The position numbers were made by a program, and so were the translations under genes. Shown one piece after another: positions 34,785-43,422 of a stretch of DNA of 64,000 nt. The stretch comes from Paradevosia shaoguanensis (GTDB lineage Bacteria > Pseudomonadota > Alphaproteobacteria > Rhizobiales > Devosiaceae). Location of the stretch: NCBI RefSeq assembly GCF_016801025.1, contig NZ_CP068983.1, positions 1,302,001 through 1,366,000 on the forward strand, read 5' to 3'. Under the pieces are notes generated by a model. That model was not told the origin of the DNA. It searched no databases and worked only from the letters and a program-made list of their open reading frames with translations. Within the stretch, counting starts at the first letter, position 1. Each line of letters begins with the position of its first letter.

Positions 34785-35611
34785 GCGGCCCATCCCGAGC
34801 GGTCGAGAACCGGGAGTTCGGGGCGATCCTCGTCGAGCCGCGGAATGGCGGCGAGGAGGCCTTGCGTATAGGGGTGCTTGGCGTGCTGCAACTCGCTGGC
34901 TACGCATTCCTCGACTACCGTTCCGGCATACATGACCAGAATGCGGTCGCAATAGCTCGAGACGAGGTTGAGGTCATGGCTGATGAAGATCAGCCCCATG
35001 CCCTTGCGCTTGACGAGATCGTCGATGATGTCGAGCACCTGCGCCTGGACGGACACGTCGAGTGCCGAGGTCGGCTCATCCGCGATCAGCAGGTCGGGCT
35101 CGGGGATCAGCATCATGGCGATCATGACGCGCTGGCCCATGCCGCCCGAGACCTCATGCGGAAAGAGCTTGGCCACACGTGCGGGATCGGCGATGCGCAC
35201 GGATTCCAGCATGGTGTGGACGCGCTGGCGGATATCGCCGCGCCCCAGGCGCTGGTGGGTGAGGAGCGCCTCGGCGATCTGGGCGCCGATGGTCATCACC
35301 GGGTTCAGCGAGAATTTCGGGTCCTGCATGATCATCGAGATGCGGGCGCCGCGAATGGCGCGCATCTGCTTGTCGCTCTGGCGCAGCAGGTCGAGCCCGT
35401 CGAAATCGAGCCGGTCGGCCGTCACCTTGCCAGGCGAACGGATCAGCTTGAGGATCGAACGGCCGGTCATGGACTTGCCCGACCCGCTCTCGCCCACGAT
35501 GCCCAGGCGTTCACGGCCGAGCGAGAAGGAAATGCCCTTGACCACTTCCACGGGCCCGCGGGCCGAGGGGAAGGTGACGCGCAGGTTGCGGACTTCGAGC
35601 AGGTTCGTCAC
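34781..35611 (-). CDS. dipeptide/oligopeptide-type ABC transporter ATP-binding protein (DppD-like)
   Basis: 276 residues. Walker A LGIVGESGSGKSMTGRSILK, Q-loop ISMIMQDPKFSLNPVMTIGA, signature HEVSGGMGQRVMIAMMLIPE (SGGMGQR is typical of DppD/OppD), Walker B LLIADEPTSALD and H-loop FISHDLNLVS. The C-terminal HPYTQGLLAAIPRL is the conserved oligopeptide-transporter tail. Start GTG 35611 has GGAGA 7 nt upstream and shares GTGA with the permease stop, which rules out the 52-codon longer reading. Confidence 0.93.
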   Translation of the reverse strand: MTNLLEVRNLRVTFPSARGPVEVVKGISFSLGRERLGIVGESGSGKSMTGRSILKLIRSPGKVTADRLDFDGLDLLRQSDKQMRAIRGARISMIMQDPKFSLNPVMTIGAQIAEALLTHQRLGRGDIRQRVHTMLESVRIADPARVAKLFPHEVSGGMGQRVMIAMMLIPEPDLLIADEPTSALDVSVQAQVLDIIDDLVKRKGMGLIFISHDLNLVSSYCDRILVMYAGTVVEECVASELQHAKHPYTQGLLAAIPRLDEDRPELPVLDRSGWAA

Positions 35612-36513
35612 TGGCGTTCTCCGTGCTTGGGATCGAGCACGTCGCGCAGGCCGTCGCCGAGGAAGCAAAAGCCGAGGCTGACGATGACGATGGCGAAACC
35701 GGGCATGGTGGCGACCCACCATTGATCGAGGATGAAGGAGCGTCCGCGCGAGATCATCGCGCCCCATTCGGGCAGCGGCGGCTGCGCTCCCAGGCCGATA
35801 AAGCCGAGGCCGGCCGCCGTCAGGATGATGCCGGCCATGTCGAGGGTGACGCGGATGATCATCGATGAGGTGCAGAGCGGCAGGATATGCGCCACGATCA
35901 CACGGAGCTTGGAAGCACCCTGCAATTCCACCGCCGAGATGAATTCGGAGTTGCGGATGGTGATGGTTTCGGCACGCGCGATACGGGCATAGCTCGGCCA
36001 GGTGGCGATGGCGATGGCGATGATCGCGTTCTGGATGCCAGGCCCGAGGGCGGCAACGAAGGCCAGCGCCAGGATGAGCTTGGGCATGGAGAGGAAGATG
36101 TCGGTGATGCCCATCATCACCTTGTCGACCCAGCCGCCGAAATAGCCCGAGACGGCGCCGACAATGAGGCCGACTGGCGCTGCCAATACCGCCACGAGCA
36201 GCACGATCACGAGGGTGATCTGCGAGCCGTAGACGACGCGGCTCCAGATGTCGCGGCCAAGCTCGTCCGTGCCCATCCAGTTGTCGGCCGATGGCGGCAT
36301 GAGGCGCATCGAGAGGTTCTGCGCCGTGGCCGAATGCGTGGCGAAGACCGGCGCGAAGACCGCCATGATGATGAGGCCGAGCACGATGATCGCGCCGACG
36401 ACGGCGAGTGGATTGCGCAGCAGCGAGCGCAGCACGCGATAGCCGCGGCCGAGCCGGGCCTGCAGGCGCGAGGACGGGGAATCGTCGAGAAGCCAGTCGC
36501 GGGTGGAAGCCAT
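35608..36513 (-). CDS. dipeptide/oligopeptide-type ABC permease (DppC-like)
   Basis: 301 residues with six predicted helices (NPLAVVGAIIVLGLIIMAVF near residue 35 is the first) and the permease EAA-like loop containing ARAETITIRNSEFISAVELQ GAS. The conserved DppC N-terminal MPPSADNWMGTDELGRDIWS is intact. It forms the translocation pore with the DppB-like protein, whose stop overlaps this start as TGATG. Confidence 0.93.
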   Translation of the reverse strand: MASTRDWLLDDSPSSRLQARLGRGYRVLRSLLRNPLAVVGAIIVLGLIIMAVFAPVFATHSATAQNLSMRLMPPSADNWMGTDELGRDIWSRVVYGSQITLVIVLLVAVLAAPVGLIVGAVSGYFGGWVDKVMMGITDIFLSMPKLILALAFVAALGPGIQNAIIAIAIATWPSYARIARAETITIRNSEFISAVELQGASKLRVIVAHILPLCTSSMIIRVTLDMAGIILTAAGLGFIGLGAQPPLPEWGAMISRGRSFILDQWWVATMPGFAIVIVSLGFCFLGDGLRDVLDPKHGERQ

Positions 36514-37604
36514 CAGCGGGCCCTCGGGTCGAGGACGCGATAGAGCACGTCCGAAATCTTGTTGATGGCGATGAAGACCGCGCCGATGACGAGCGTGGCG
36601 CCCAGCACCGAATTCATGTCCGCATTGAGCAGAGCCGTCGTGAGGTAGTTGCCGATGCCCGGCCAGGAAAAGACCGTCTCGATCATCACTGAGCCTTCGA
36701 GGAGCCCCGCATAGGAGAGGGCGATCACCGTGATGAGCGGCACGAGAATGGGCCGGAAGGCGTGGCGCCAGATGACGAGACGCTCGGGCACGCCCTTGAC
36801 GCGGGCCGTGGTCACGTATTCCTGCGCCAGCTGGTCGAGCATGAAGGAGCGGGTCATGCGCGCGATGTAGGCGAGGCTGAAGAAGCCGAGCACGGAAGCG
36901 GGCAGCAGCAGGTGCCAGACCGCGTTCATAAAGATATCAAAATCGCCCGCAATGAGACTGTCGATGAGCAGCAGGCCGGTCACGGGCTGCACGAGGCCAT
37001 CATAGAAGATATCGACGCGACCCGGGCCACCCACCCATTTGAGGCGGGCATAGAATACGGCGAGACCGACAAGGCCCAGCCAGAAGGCGGGGATGGAATA
37101 GCCGAGGAGGCCGACGACGCGGATCACCTGGTCGATGGGCTTGCCTTGGCGCGCTGCGGCCCAGACGCCCATGGGCACGCCGAGCACCACGCCGATGATG
37201 ATGCCGAGCGTCGCCATTTCGAGGGTTGCCGGGAAGACGCGCGCCAGATCCTGCGCCACCGGCTTGCCGGTCGAGACCGAGGTGCCGAGGTCGCCCGAGA
37301 GCACGGCGCCGATATAGCGGAAGAACTGGATGGGCAGCGGCTGGTCCAGCCCCATCTGCACCCGCGCAGCCTCATAGACGGCACGCGGAGCGCGATCGCC
37401 CACCACCGCCAGCACCGGATCGATCGGGATGACGCGGCCGATGAAGAAGGTGATGGCGAGGAGCCCGAGGAAGGTCAGGGCGATGGTTAGGATGAAGCCG
37501 CCAACGGCGAGGAGGAACTTCAGCACCCCATGCGGTCGCCCGCCGCGGGTCTGGGTTTCTTCTGCGATGACGACCTCTGTTGCAGAGTCCGGTTCGAATG
37601 CCAC
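36513..37604 (-). CDS. dipeptide/oligopeptide-type ABC permease (DppB-like)
   Basis: 363 residues. First helix near 30-52 (FLLAVGGFILTIALTFLGLL), then the DppB hallmark IGRVIPIDPVLAVVGDRAPR and RVQMGLDQPLPIQFFRYIGA, periplasmic domain, and the EAA-like loop ARMTRSFMLDQLAQEYVTTA followed by RAKG-like ARVKGVPERLVIW. It is about 25 residues longer than E. coli DppB owing to an N-terminal cytosolic extension. Start is GTG 37604. First gene of the leftward dppBCDF-GAF operon. Confidence 0.93.
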   Translation of the reverse strand: MAFEPDSATEVVIAEETQTRGGRPHGVLKFLLAVGGFILTIALTFLGLLAITFFIGRVIPIDPVLAVVGDRAPRAVYEAARVQMGLDQPLPIQFFRYIGAVLSGDLGTSVSTGKPVAQDLARVFPATLEMATLGIIIGVVLGVPMGVWAAARQGKPIDQVIRVVGLLGYSIPAFWLGLVGLAVFYARLKWVGGPGRVDIFYDGLVQPVTGLLLIDSLIAGDFDIFMNAVWHLLLPASVLGFFSLAYIARMTRSFMLDQLAQEYVTTARVKGVPERLVIWRHAFRPILVPLITVIALSYAGLLEGSVMIETVFSWPGIGNYLTTALLNADMNSVLGATLVIGAVFIAINKISDVLYRVLDPRAR

Positions 37605-37695
37605 GCGCTATACGCTTCCTGATGTCAGACGCCTGGCCCTCACTATACGCGAGAGCGCTGGGGCTTTCCGCCCTCGTATTCAAAATTCCGCTTGG

Positions 37696-37723
37696 ACTAT
37701 ACAAACAACTTTGCTTAGATCAA
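37696..37723 (-). promoter_or_regulatory. probable promoter of the dppBCDF-like operon
   Basis: On the minus strand TTGATC (37723-37718) and TATAGT (37701-37696) are 16 bp apart. This predicts a start near 37689 and a leader of about 85 nt. It lies in an AT-rich divergent region shared with the regulator gene. Confidence 0.5.
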
Positions 37724-37750
37724 AAAAATTTTAGTGGGAGTGAAACGAGG

Positions 37751-38413
37751 GTGTCACCTGCCGCCGGCAAACCCGCTGCGCAGACGCAGCCCAAGGTCGG
37801 GGCGCTGATCCGCGCCCGGCGCCAGCAATTGCGCATGACGCTGCAGGCGCTGGGCGACGCCGCCGGCGTTTCCGTCGGCTATCTCAGCCAGGTGGAACGC
37901 GACCACGCCACTCCCTCCCTCGGCACGCTGGCGCAGATCGCGCGCAGCCTCGATCTCGGGGTCGATTATTTCATCGCCACGCCCAGCGCGGAAGATGGTT
38001 TGACGCGCTCGACCGAGCGAAACCGCTTTTCGGTCGATGGCTCCTCGATCATCTACGAGCGCATCGCCGCCGACTTTACCGGCAATGTCCTCTCCTCGTT
38101 CATCCTCAACGTGCCGCCGGGCTATCGCTCGGAGACGGTGAGCCATGAAGGCGAGGAAATTCTCTTCGTGCTGTCGGGCAGCATTTCGCTGCGGCTCGAC
38201 GAGGAGGACGTGACACTTTCGGACGGCGACAGCATGCACTTCCGCGGCAACCGCCCGCATTCCTGGACCAATGACAGCGACGAGATTGCGCGCCTCCTCT
38301 GGACCGGCACCCTGCCGATGTTCAGGTCGCGCGCCGAGCGCCCGGCCCTGCGCAGTTCAAGGGCCACGGGAAAAACCAAAAAGACTTCGCATCAGAAGGA
38401 GAACACCGAATGA
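37751..38413 (+). CDS. XRE-family regulator with C-terminal cupin domain
   Basis: 220 residues. HTH at about 20-75 (IRARRQQLRMTLQALGDAAG VSVGYLSQVERDHATPS) and a cupin_2 ligand domain at about 115-195 (PPGYRSETVSHEGEEILFVL; LRLDEEDVTLSDGDSMHFRG). A Lys/Ser-rich tail follows. Start GTG 37751 was chosen because the XRE domain follows shortly and GGGAG lies upstream; the longer frame reads through the promoter region. It is divergent from the dppBCDF-like operon and overlaps the binding-protein gene by 4 nt (ATGA), so it very likely controls this uptake module by sensing its substrate or product. Confidence 0.88.
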   Translation: MSPAAGKPAAQTQPKVGALIRARRQQLRMTLQALGDAAGVSVGYLSQVERDHATPSLGTLAQIARSLDLGVDYFIATPSAEDGLTRSTERNRFSVDGSSIIYERIAADFTGNVLSSFILNVPPGYRSETVSHEGEEILFVLSGSISLRLDEEDVTLSDGDSMHFRGNRPHSWTNDSDEIARLLWTGTLPMFRSRAERPALRSSRATGKTKKTSHQKENTE

Positions 38414-40002
38414 AGCTCTTCAAGGCCGCGCTCCTTGCGGCTGTCCTGACCATGCCGATGGCATCGGTCGCCACCTTTGCCGCTACCCCGGCCGATGTGC
38501 TCGTGGTGGCCCAGAACATCGACGACATCGTCTCGATCGATCCGGCGGAAGCCTATGAGTTCTCGTCGGGCGAATACGTCACCCAGACCTATGACCGCCT
38601 GGTGCAGTACGATGCGCCGGACGTGAAGGTGCTGGCGCCGGGCCTCGCTACCGAATGGGCTGCGGACGATGCCAACAAGTCGATCACCTTCACCCTGCGC
38701 GACGGCGTCAAGTTCTCGTCGGGCAACCCGCTGCGCGCCGAGGACGTCGTCTATTCGTTCAAGCGCGTCGTGATGCTCAACAAGGCCCCGGCCTTCATCC
38801 TGACCCAGCTCGGCTGGACCCCGGAGAATATCGACTCCATGGTCACCGCCGACGGCAACAAGGTCGTGGTCAATTATGACGGCGACTTCTCGTCCGCCTT
38901 CGTGCTCAACGTGCTCGCTGCCCGCCCGGCTTCGGTCGTGGATGCGGTGACCGTCCAGGCCAACGAAAAGGACGGCGACTTCGGCAATGCCTACCTCAAG
39001 GGCGCTTCTGCCGGTACCGGTGCCTTCATCCTCAAGGCTTTCCGTCCGGGTGAGCTGATCAACCTCGACGCCAACCCCAATTATTATGGCGGCGCTCCCG
39101 CCATGAAGTCGGTCATCATCCGTCACGTCGCCGAAGCCGCCACCCAGCAGCTGCTGCTGGAATCGGGCGACGTCGACATGGCCAAGAACCTGACCCCGGA
39201 CCAGATCTCGAGCCTCGCCGGCAAGGACGCCGTCAAGGTCGAGACCTACCCGCAGGCGGCCGTGCACTTCCTTTCCTTCAACCAGAAGGACGAAGCGCTG
39301 ACCAACCCGGCGATCTGGGAAGCCGCGCGCTACCTCGTAGACTACAAGGGCATGACGGACTCGTTCCTCAAGGGCCAGATGGAAATCCACCAGGCCTTCT
39401 GGCCGAAGGGCTTCCCGGGCTCGCTCGATGACACGCCCTATAGCTACGATGTCGAAAAGGCCAAGCAGATCCTGGCCGACGGCGGCGTCAAGACCCCGAT
39501 GACCGTCACGCTCGACGTCATCAACTCGACCCCGTTCACCGACATGGCGCAGTCGTTGCAGGCTTCCTTCGCCGAGGCCGGCATCAACTTCGAGATCATC
39601 CCGGGCACCGGCTCGCAGGTCATCACGAAGTACCGTGCCCGTACCCACGAAGGCATGCTGCTCTATTGGGGCCCGGACTTCATGGATCCCGATTCCAACG
39701 CGAAGGCCTTCGCCTTCAACGAGAACAATGCCGACGACAATTACCAGTCGACGACCACCTGGCGTAACGGCTGGGCTGTCCCGGCCGAGCTCAACGAAGA
39801 GACCAAGGCTGCCCGCGCCGAAGCCGATCCGGCCAAGCGCAACGAGATGTATATCGACCTGCAGAAGAAGGTTCAGGCCAATTCGCCCATCGTCATCATG
39901 TTCCAGGCCGCGACCCAGGTCGCCATGGACAAGAAGGTCGATGGCTATGTGAACGGCGCTACCAGCGACTTCGTCTTCTACCGCCTGGTCAAGAAGAACT
40001 AA
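38410..40002 (+). CDS. peptide/nickel-type ABC substrate-binding protein (SBP family 5)
   Basis: 530 residues, signal peptide (MKLFKAALLAAVLTMPMASV, cleavage near TFA-ATP). SBP_bac_5 landmarks are QTYDRLVQYDAPDVKVLAPG, LATEWAADDANKSITFTLRD GVKF, GTGAFILKAF and DPDSNAKAFAFNENNADDN. It has a very strong SD (AGAAGGAGAA, 6 nt from ATG). It captures the ligand for the divergent DppBCDF-like importer. The adjacent M24 peptidase points to a peptide or N-substituted amino acid ligand, but this is inference. Confidence 0.93.
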   Translation: MKLFKAALLAAVLTMPMASVATFAATPADVLVVAQNIDDIVSIDPAEAYEFSSGEYVTQTYDRLVQYDAPDVKVLAPGLATEWAADDANKSITFTLRDGVKFSSGNPLRAEDVVYSFKRVVMLNKAPAFILTQLGWTPENIDSMVTADGNKVVVNYDGDFSSAFVLNVLAARPASVVDAVTVQANEKDGDFGNAYLKGASAGTGAFILKAFRPGELINLDANPNYYGGAPAMKSVIIRHVAEAATQQLLLESGDVDMAKNLTPDQISSLAGKDAVKVETYPQAAVHFLSFNQKDEALTNPAIWEAARYLVDYKGMTDSFLKGQMEIHQAFWPKGFPGSLDDTPYSYDVEKAKQILADGGVKTPMTVTLDVINSTPFTDMAQSLQASFAEAGINFEIIPGTGSQVITKYRARTHEGMLLYWGPDFMDPDSNAKAFAFNENNADDNYQSTTTWRNGWAVPAELNEETKAARAEADPAKRNEMYIDLQKKVQANSPIVIMFQAATQVAMDKKVDGYVNGATSDFVFYRLVKKN

Positions 40003-40023
40003 GTTTCGAAAACCGCAAGCAAC

Positions 40024-40045
40024 GAGCCGCCCCACGGGGCGGCTC
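40024..40045 (+). other. hairpin after the binding-protein gene
   Basis: GAGCCGCCCC, 2-nt loop, GGGGCGGCTC: a perfect 10-bp stem 21 bp after the stop, with no T-run. Such stems often stabilise the 5' segment of the mRNA and raise binding-protein output over the downstream peptidase gene. Confidence 0.6.
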
Positions 40046-40074
40046 AGTCGTTACCAACCGAATGGAAATCCGAC

Positions 40075-41169
40075 ATGTATGAAGAACGCCTGGCGCGTTT
40101 GCGCGAACAGATGGCAGCTACCGGGACGGACCTGGTCGTCGTGGGCCCCTCCTCTCACCTGGTTTGGCTGACCGGCATGTCGCCGCATGGCGACGAGCGT
40201 CCGGTGCTCCTCATCGTCAGCAAGGACCATGCTGGCTTCCTGATGCCGGCGCTCAATGCCGACAGCCAGCGCCCCTATACCAAGCTGCCCTTCTACACCT
40301 GGACCGATGCCGACGGCCCCAATGCCGCCCTCGCGTCCCTGCTCGGCGACCTCGGCGCCAATCGCGAGAACCTCACCATCGCGCTCGATGAAACCATGCG
40401 CGCCGATTTCGCGCTGCTGGTGATCGACGCCCTGCCCGGCGCCAAGCGCAAGTTCCTGACCGACACGGTCGGATACCTGCGCGCCCGCAAGGACGATGCC
40501 GAATACGCGGCGCTCAAGATGAATGCCGTGCTCAACGACGGCGCCATGAAGGCCGGCTTTGCCGCCCTCAAGCCAGGCGTGACCGAACTCGAAGTCGGCC
40601 AGGCTATCCGTGACTATTACCTCGCCAACGGCGCCAAGCCGGAATTCGTGTCCGTCTGCTTCGGCGAGAACGGCGCCTTCCCGCACCACCATACCGGCAG
40701 CCGCATGCTCAAGGCCAATGAGGCCGTGCTGATCGATATCGGCGGCCGCAAGGATGGCTACCCCTCGGACATGACGCGCGTCGCGGTGATCGGCGAAAAG
40801 CCGGAAGGGTTCGATGAAGTGGTGGGCGTGCTCGAGCGCGCCGTGCAGGCCGCCCTGGCCGCCGCCAAGCCGGGCGTTGCCGCCAAGGAGGTCGACAAGG
40901 CGGCGCGCGATGTCATCACCGCCGCCGGCTATGGCGAATTCTTCCTCCACCGCACCGGCCACGGCCTGGGCGTCGACGTCCACGAGCCGCCCTATATCAC
41001 CGGCGCGTCCGAGACGATCCTCGATGAAGGCAATGTCTTTTCGATCGAGCCCGGCATCTACCTCCAGGGCCGGTTCGGCGTGCGTCTCGAAGAGATCGTG
41101 ATCGTGCGCGGCAACCAGGCCGAGGTGCTTTCCGAGCTCTCGCGCAGCCCGGTCATCGTCCAGCCATGA
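40075..41169 (+). CDS. M24-family metallopeptidase (Xaa-Pro aminopeptidase/creatinase-like)
   Basis: 364 residues: creatinase-like N-terminal domain (YEERLARLREQMAATGTDLV) and pita-bread catalytic domain. The five metal ligands are visible in AVLIDIGGRKDGYPSDMTRV (two Asp), LHRTGHGLGVDVHEPPYI (His), NVFSIEPGIYLQ (Glu) and VRLEEIVIV (Glu), with the substrate His in FPHHHTGSRM. It likely hydrolyses an Xaa-Pro or amide bond in what the importer brings in. ATGA overlap links it to the following GNAT gene. Confidence 0.9.
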   Translation: MYEERLARLREQMAATGTDLVVVGPSSHLVWLTGMSPHGDERPVLLIVSKDHAGFLMPALNADSQRPYTKLPFYTWTDADGPNAALASLLGDLGANRENLTIALDETMRADFALLVIDALPGAKRKFLTDTVGYLRARKDDAEYAALKMNAVLNDGAMKAGFAALKPGVTELEVGQAIRDYYLANGAKPEFVSVCFGENGAFPHHHTGSRMLKANEAVLIDIGGRKDGYPSDMTRVAVIGEKPEGFDEVVGVLERAVQAALAAAKPGVAAKEVDKAARDVITAAGYGEFFLHRTGHGLGVDVHEPPYITGASETILDEGNVFSIEPGIYLQGRFGVRLEEIVIVRGNQAEVLSELSRSPVIVQP

Positions 41170-41675
41170 GCCAGGCGGTCACCGTCCGGCGGGTCGAGGA
41201 AAGCGACTTTCCGAGCCTGGCAGAAATCTATGCCCACGAGGCGGTGATCGCCAACACGGCGCAGGTGCCGCATCGCTCCGATGCGTTCTGGCGCGACTTC
41301 TACAAGACCCGCGATCCCGATGGGCTCGAACTCGTCGGGGTCGTGGATGGCCGGCCGGTAGGCCATCTCGGCCTCCTCACCAACCGCGCACCGCGCCGCA
41401 AGCACGTCGCCAGCTTCGGCATCGCGGTGCATCCCGACTTCCAGGGGCGCGGCGTCGGCAAGGCGCTGATGACCGAAATGCTGAACCAGGCGGACAACTG
41501 GCTCAATCTCGTGCGCATCGAACTGAGCGTGGCGGCCGATAACACGGGCGCCATCGCCCTCTACGAGAAATTCGGCTTCGTCCTTGAGGGACAGTCCCGC
41601 TTCGACATCTTCACTGCCGGAAGGTACGGGCACTCGAACCGAATGGCCCGGATGCGGCCGGGGTTCGCGGGGTAA
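41166..41675 (+). CDS. GNAT-family N-acetyltransferase
   Basis: 169 residues, single GNAT domain. Motif A (acetyl-CoA pyrophosphate loop) is VHPDFQGRGVGKALMTEML, and motif B includes RIELSVAADNTGAIALYEKF GF. The end is YGHSNRMARM, as in putative L-amino acid or phosphinothricin-type acetyltransferases. Co-transcribed with the M24 peptidase, so its substrate may be an amino acid or amine released from the imported compound. Confidence 0.87.
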   Translation: MSQAVTVRRVEESDFPSLAEIYAHEAVIANTAQVPHRSDAFWRDFYKTRDPDGLELVGVVDGRPVGHLGLLTNRAPRRKHVASFGIAVHPDFQGRGVGKALMTEMLNQADNWLNLVRIELSVAADNTGAIALYEKFGFVLEGQSRFDIFTAGRYGHSNRMARMRPGFAG

Positions 41676-41717
41676 TCTTTACTGTTCCGCCCACTCGCTG
41701 AGCGCAGTACAGCCGGC

Positions 41718-42137
41718 CTAATGCTCGTGCCGGCAATTATCGTGATCGGACAAAACCTCCATCACCCGACACTCGGCAACCTTGCCGTGCGCGTGGCTGG
41801 TCAGCATGCCCTGAAGCTCGGAGCGCAGATTGGTGAGCTTGGCGATACGCTCCTCGACCTCGGCCAGGCGGCCGCGGACCAGATCGTCGATATCGTCGCA
41901 CGGGTCCTCCGGGTGCCGCGAAATCCGCAGCATTGCCTTGAGCGAATCCATCGGGAACCCCATCGCCCGGGCATGGGCAATGAAGCGCAGGCGGCTCAGC
42001 GCCGTTTCATCGTACCGACGCTGATTGCCCTCGGTACGCGGCGGGGCGGCGAGGAGCCCGATTTCCTCGTAATAGCGAATGGTCGGAACCTTGACGCCCG
42101 AAAGCGACGAAAGCTCGCCGATAGCGTAGTCGCGCAT
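41718..42137 (-). CDS. MerR-family regulator, possible metal sensor
   Basis: 139 residues. N-terminal MerR HTH (YAIGELSSLSGVKVPTIRYY EEIGLL), coiled coil, then a metal-site-like tail with Cys/His positions resembling the ZntR/CadR/PbrR group: Cys in DPCDDID (about 77), HAH (about 111), AECRV and the final CRHEH. No metal efflux gene is adjacent; the upstream gene on the same strand is a racemase and the downstream neighbour is convergent. A 19-bp dyad sits 7 bp before its ATG. Its target may be elsewhere. Confidence 0.85.
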   Translation of the reverse strand: MRDYAIGELSSLSGVKVPTIRYYEEIGLLAAPPRTEGNQRRYDETALSRLRFIAHARAMGFPMDSLKAMLRISRHPEDPCDDIDDLVRGRLAEVEERIAKLTNLRSELQGMLTSHAHGKVAECRVMEVLSDHDNCRHEH

Positions 42138-42143
42138 CTCACA

Positions 42144-42162
42144 ACCTCTAGTCTCTAGAGGT
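42144..42162. promoter_or_regulatory. 19-bp perfect dyad, probable MerR-type operator
   Basis: ACCTCTAG, TCT, CTAGAGGT: 8-bp arms with a 3-bp centre, immediately upstream of the MerR start. The spacing fits MerR dyads. A matching -35/-10 pair was not identified with confidence. Confidence 0.6.
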
Positions 42163-42175
42163 CAGATATAGGCCT

Positions 42176-42946
42176 TCACGCCGAACGCGCCAAGCCCGAG
42201 GGCCGGCCGACCAGGACCAGGCGATCGTCGCCGCGCACGAAATCGACAGCCGCCGAGATGTGAAGCGCGGTGGTATCGAAGGTCGGCAGGTGCGGCACGT
42301 CATCGGGACCGAGCAGCAGGCAGAGTTCGGTGCAGCCCAGGATGATGCCCTGTGCGCCGCGCGCCTCGAGATCGGCCACGACGTCGAGCGCCTCGCCCTT
42401 GCTCTCAGGGCTCACCACGCCGTGGCAAAGCTCCTGGAGCGTGATGTGGTCGATGAGGTCGCGATCCTGCTCGTCGGGTACGATGATTTCGACGCCCCAG
42501 AGGTCGAGATAGCGCTGGTGCATCTTCCTCGAGTTCATCGTGAAGCGGGTGCCCAGGAGGCCCACGCGCGTCAGTCCCGCCTCGCGGATAGCGTGACCCG
42601 TCGGGTCGACGATGTGGATATAGGGCGTGTGGCGCTTCTCGACGACCGGCTCGAAGGCCAGGTGCATCGAGTTGGAGGCGCAGAGCACCACGTCCGGCTT
42701 GGCCGCCTCGAGGCGGTCGAGCTTTTCGGCGAGGTAAACCTCGGCCTCGGCCCACAGGTCATTGAACACGAAGTGCTCGATGTTCCCGTAATTGGCGGAG
42801 ACGATGGCGATCTCGCCGGTGTTGCCGTTGTTGACTTCGGCAAGCTGGTCGTTGAGCAAGCGGTAATACTCGCCCGTGGCGTGATTGCTCATGCCACCGA
42901 GTATGCCGATAGTTCTTTGCAAGAAGAAGCTGGTCCGGATCGACAC
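42176..42946 (-). CDS. aspartate/glutamate racemase family protein
   Basis: 256 residues. Conserved TIGILGGMSNHATGEYYRLL, the first catalytic Cys region VLCASNSMHLAF and the second GIILGCTELCLLLG, so both acid/base cysteines of the Asp/Glu racemase superfamily are present. In the first site the usual Thr after CNT is replaced by CAS-N, which may alter specificity. Start GTG 42946 follows GGGGGAACC. It is 38 bp upstream of the MerR gene on the same strand. It may interconvert D/L-aspartate or a related acid; hydantoin racemase is an alternative. Confidence 0.85.
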   Translation of the reverse strand: MSIRTSFFLQRTIGILGGMSNHATGEYYRLLNDQLAEVNNGNTGEIAIVSANYGNIEHFVFNDLWAEAEVYLAEKLDRLEAAKPDVVLCASNSMHLAFEPVVEKRHTPYIHIVDPTGHAIREAGLTRVGLLGTRFTMNSRKMHQRYLDLWGVEIIVPDEQDRDLIDHITLQELCHGVVSPESKGEALDVVADLEARGAQGIILGCTELCLLLGPDDVPHLPTFDTTALHISAAVDFVRGDDRLVLVGRPSGLARSA

Positions 42947-43181
42947 CGGTTCCCCCGTCTGGCTGAATGAAATTCGGCCCAGCGGTCAATAGCCCCGACG
43001 CACCAAGCCCCCTCCGTAGAATCGCGGAGAACGCGTCCGTACGCAATCACGAAAGCCGCGCGCAGCGCGAATGCGTGCAATGCATGGCAAGTTTTGTGTA
43101 AATGCCACGCAGATTACTTGCACACAATTGCGGCCGGTCCAACACTCGAAAAGTGATTCGTTTTTGGCAGGGGAGGCCAAG

Positions 43182-43355
43182 ATGACACTTAGCGCACCTA
43201 CCCAAATCGTATTCTGGATCGCGATTGTATTGGCGATCATCGCTCTTATCGGCTGGTTCGGCGTGCTCGGAGCGGCCATCGGCGGGTATTCGTTCTGGAT
43301 CCTGCTGCTGGGCTTCGTGGTTCTCGCCGTAGGCTGCCTGCTCAGGGGTACCTGA
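43182..43355 (+). CDS. small two-helix membrane protein
   Basis: 57 residues. Two hydrophobic helices (QIVFWIAIVLAIIALIGWFG and GYSFWILLLGFVVLAVGCLL) and a short RGT tail. ATG 43182 has the strong SD GGGGAGG, so the longer frame that begins 37 codons upstream is rejected. It resembles small conserved membrane proteins common in Hyphomicrobiales with unknown role. It stands alone with about 230 bp of untranslated sequence upstream. Confidence 0.8.
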   Translation: MTLSAPTQIVFWIAIVLAIIALIGWFGVLGAAIGGYSFWILLLGFVVLAVGCLLRGT

Positions 43356-43422
43356 TCACAATTTCCCCGCGTGGCGCCGCGCGCCCTTGCGCGACGCCGC
43401 CTTTGCGCGGCACACTGGCCGC

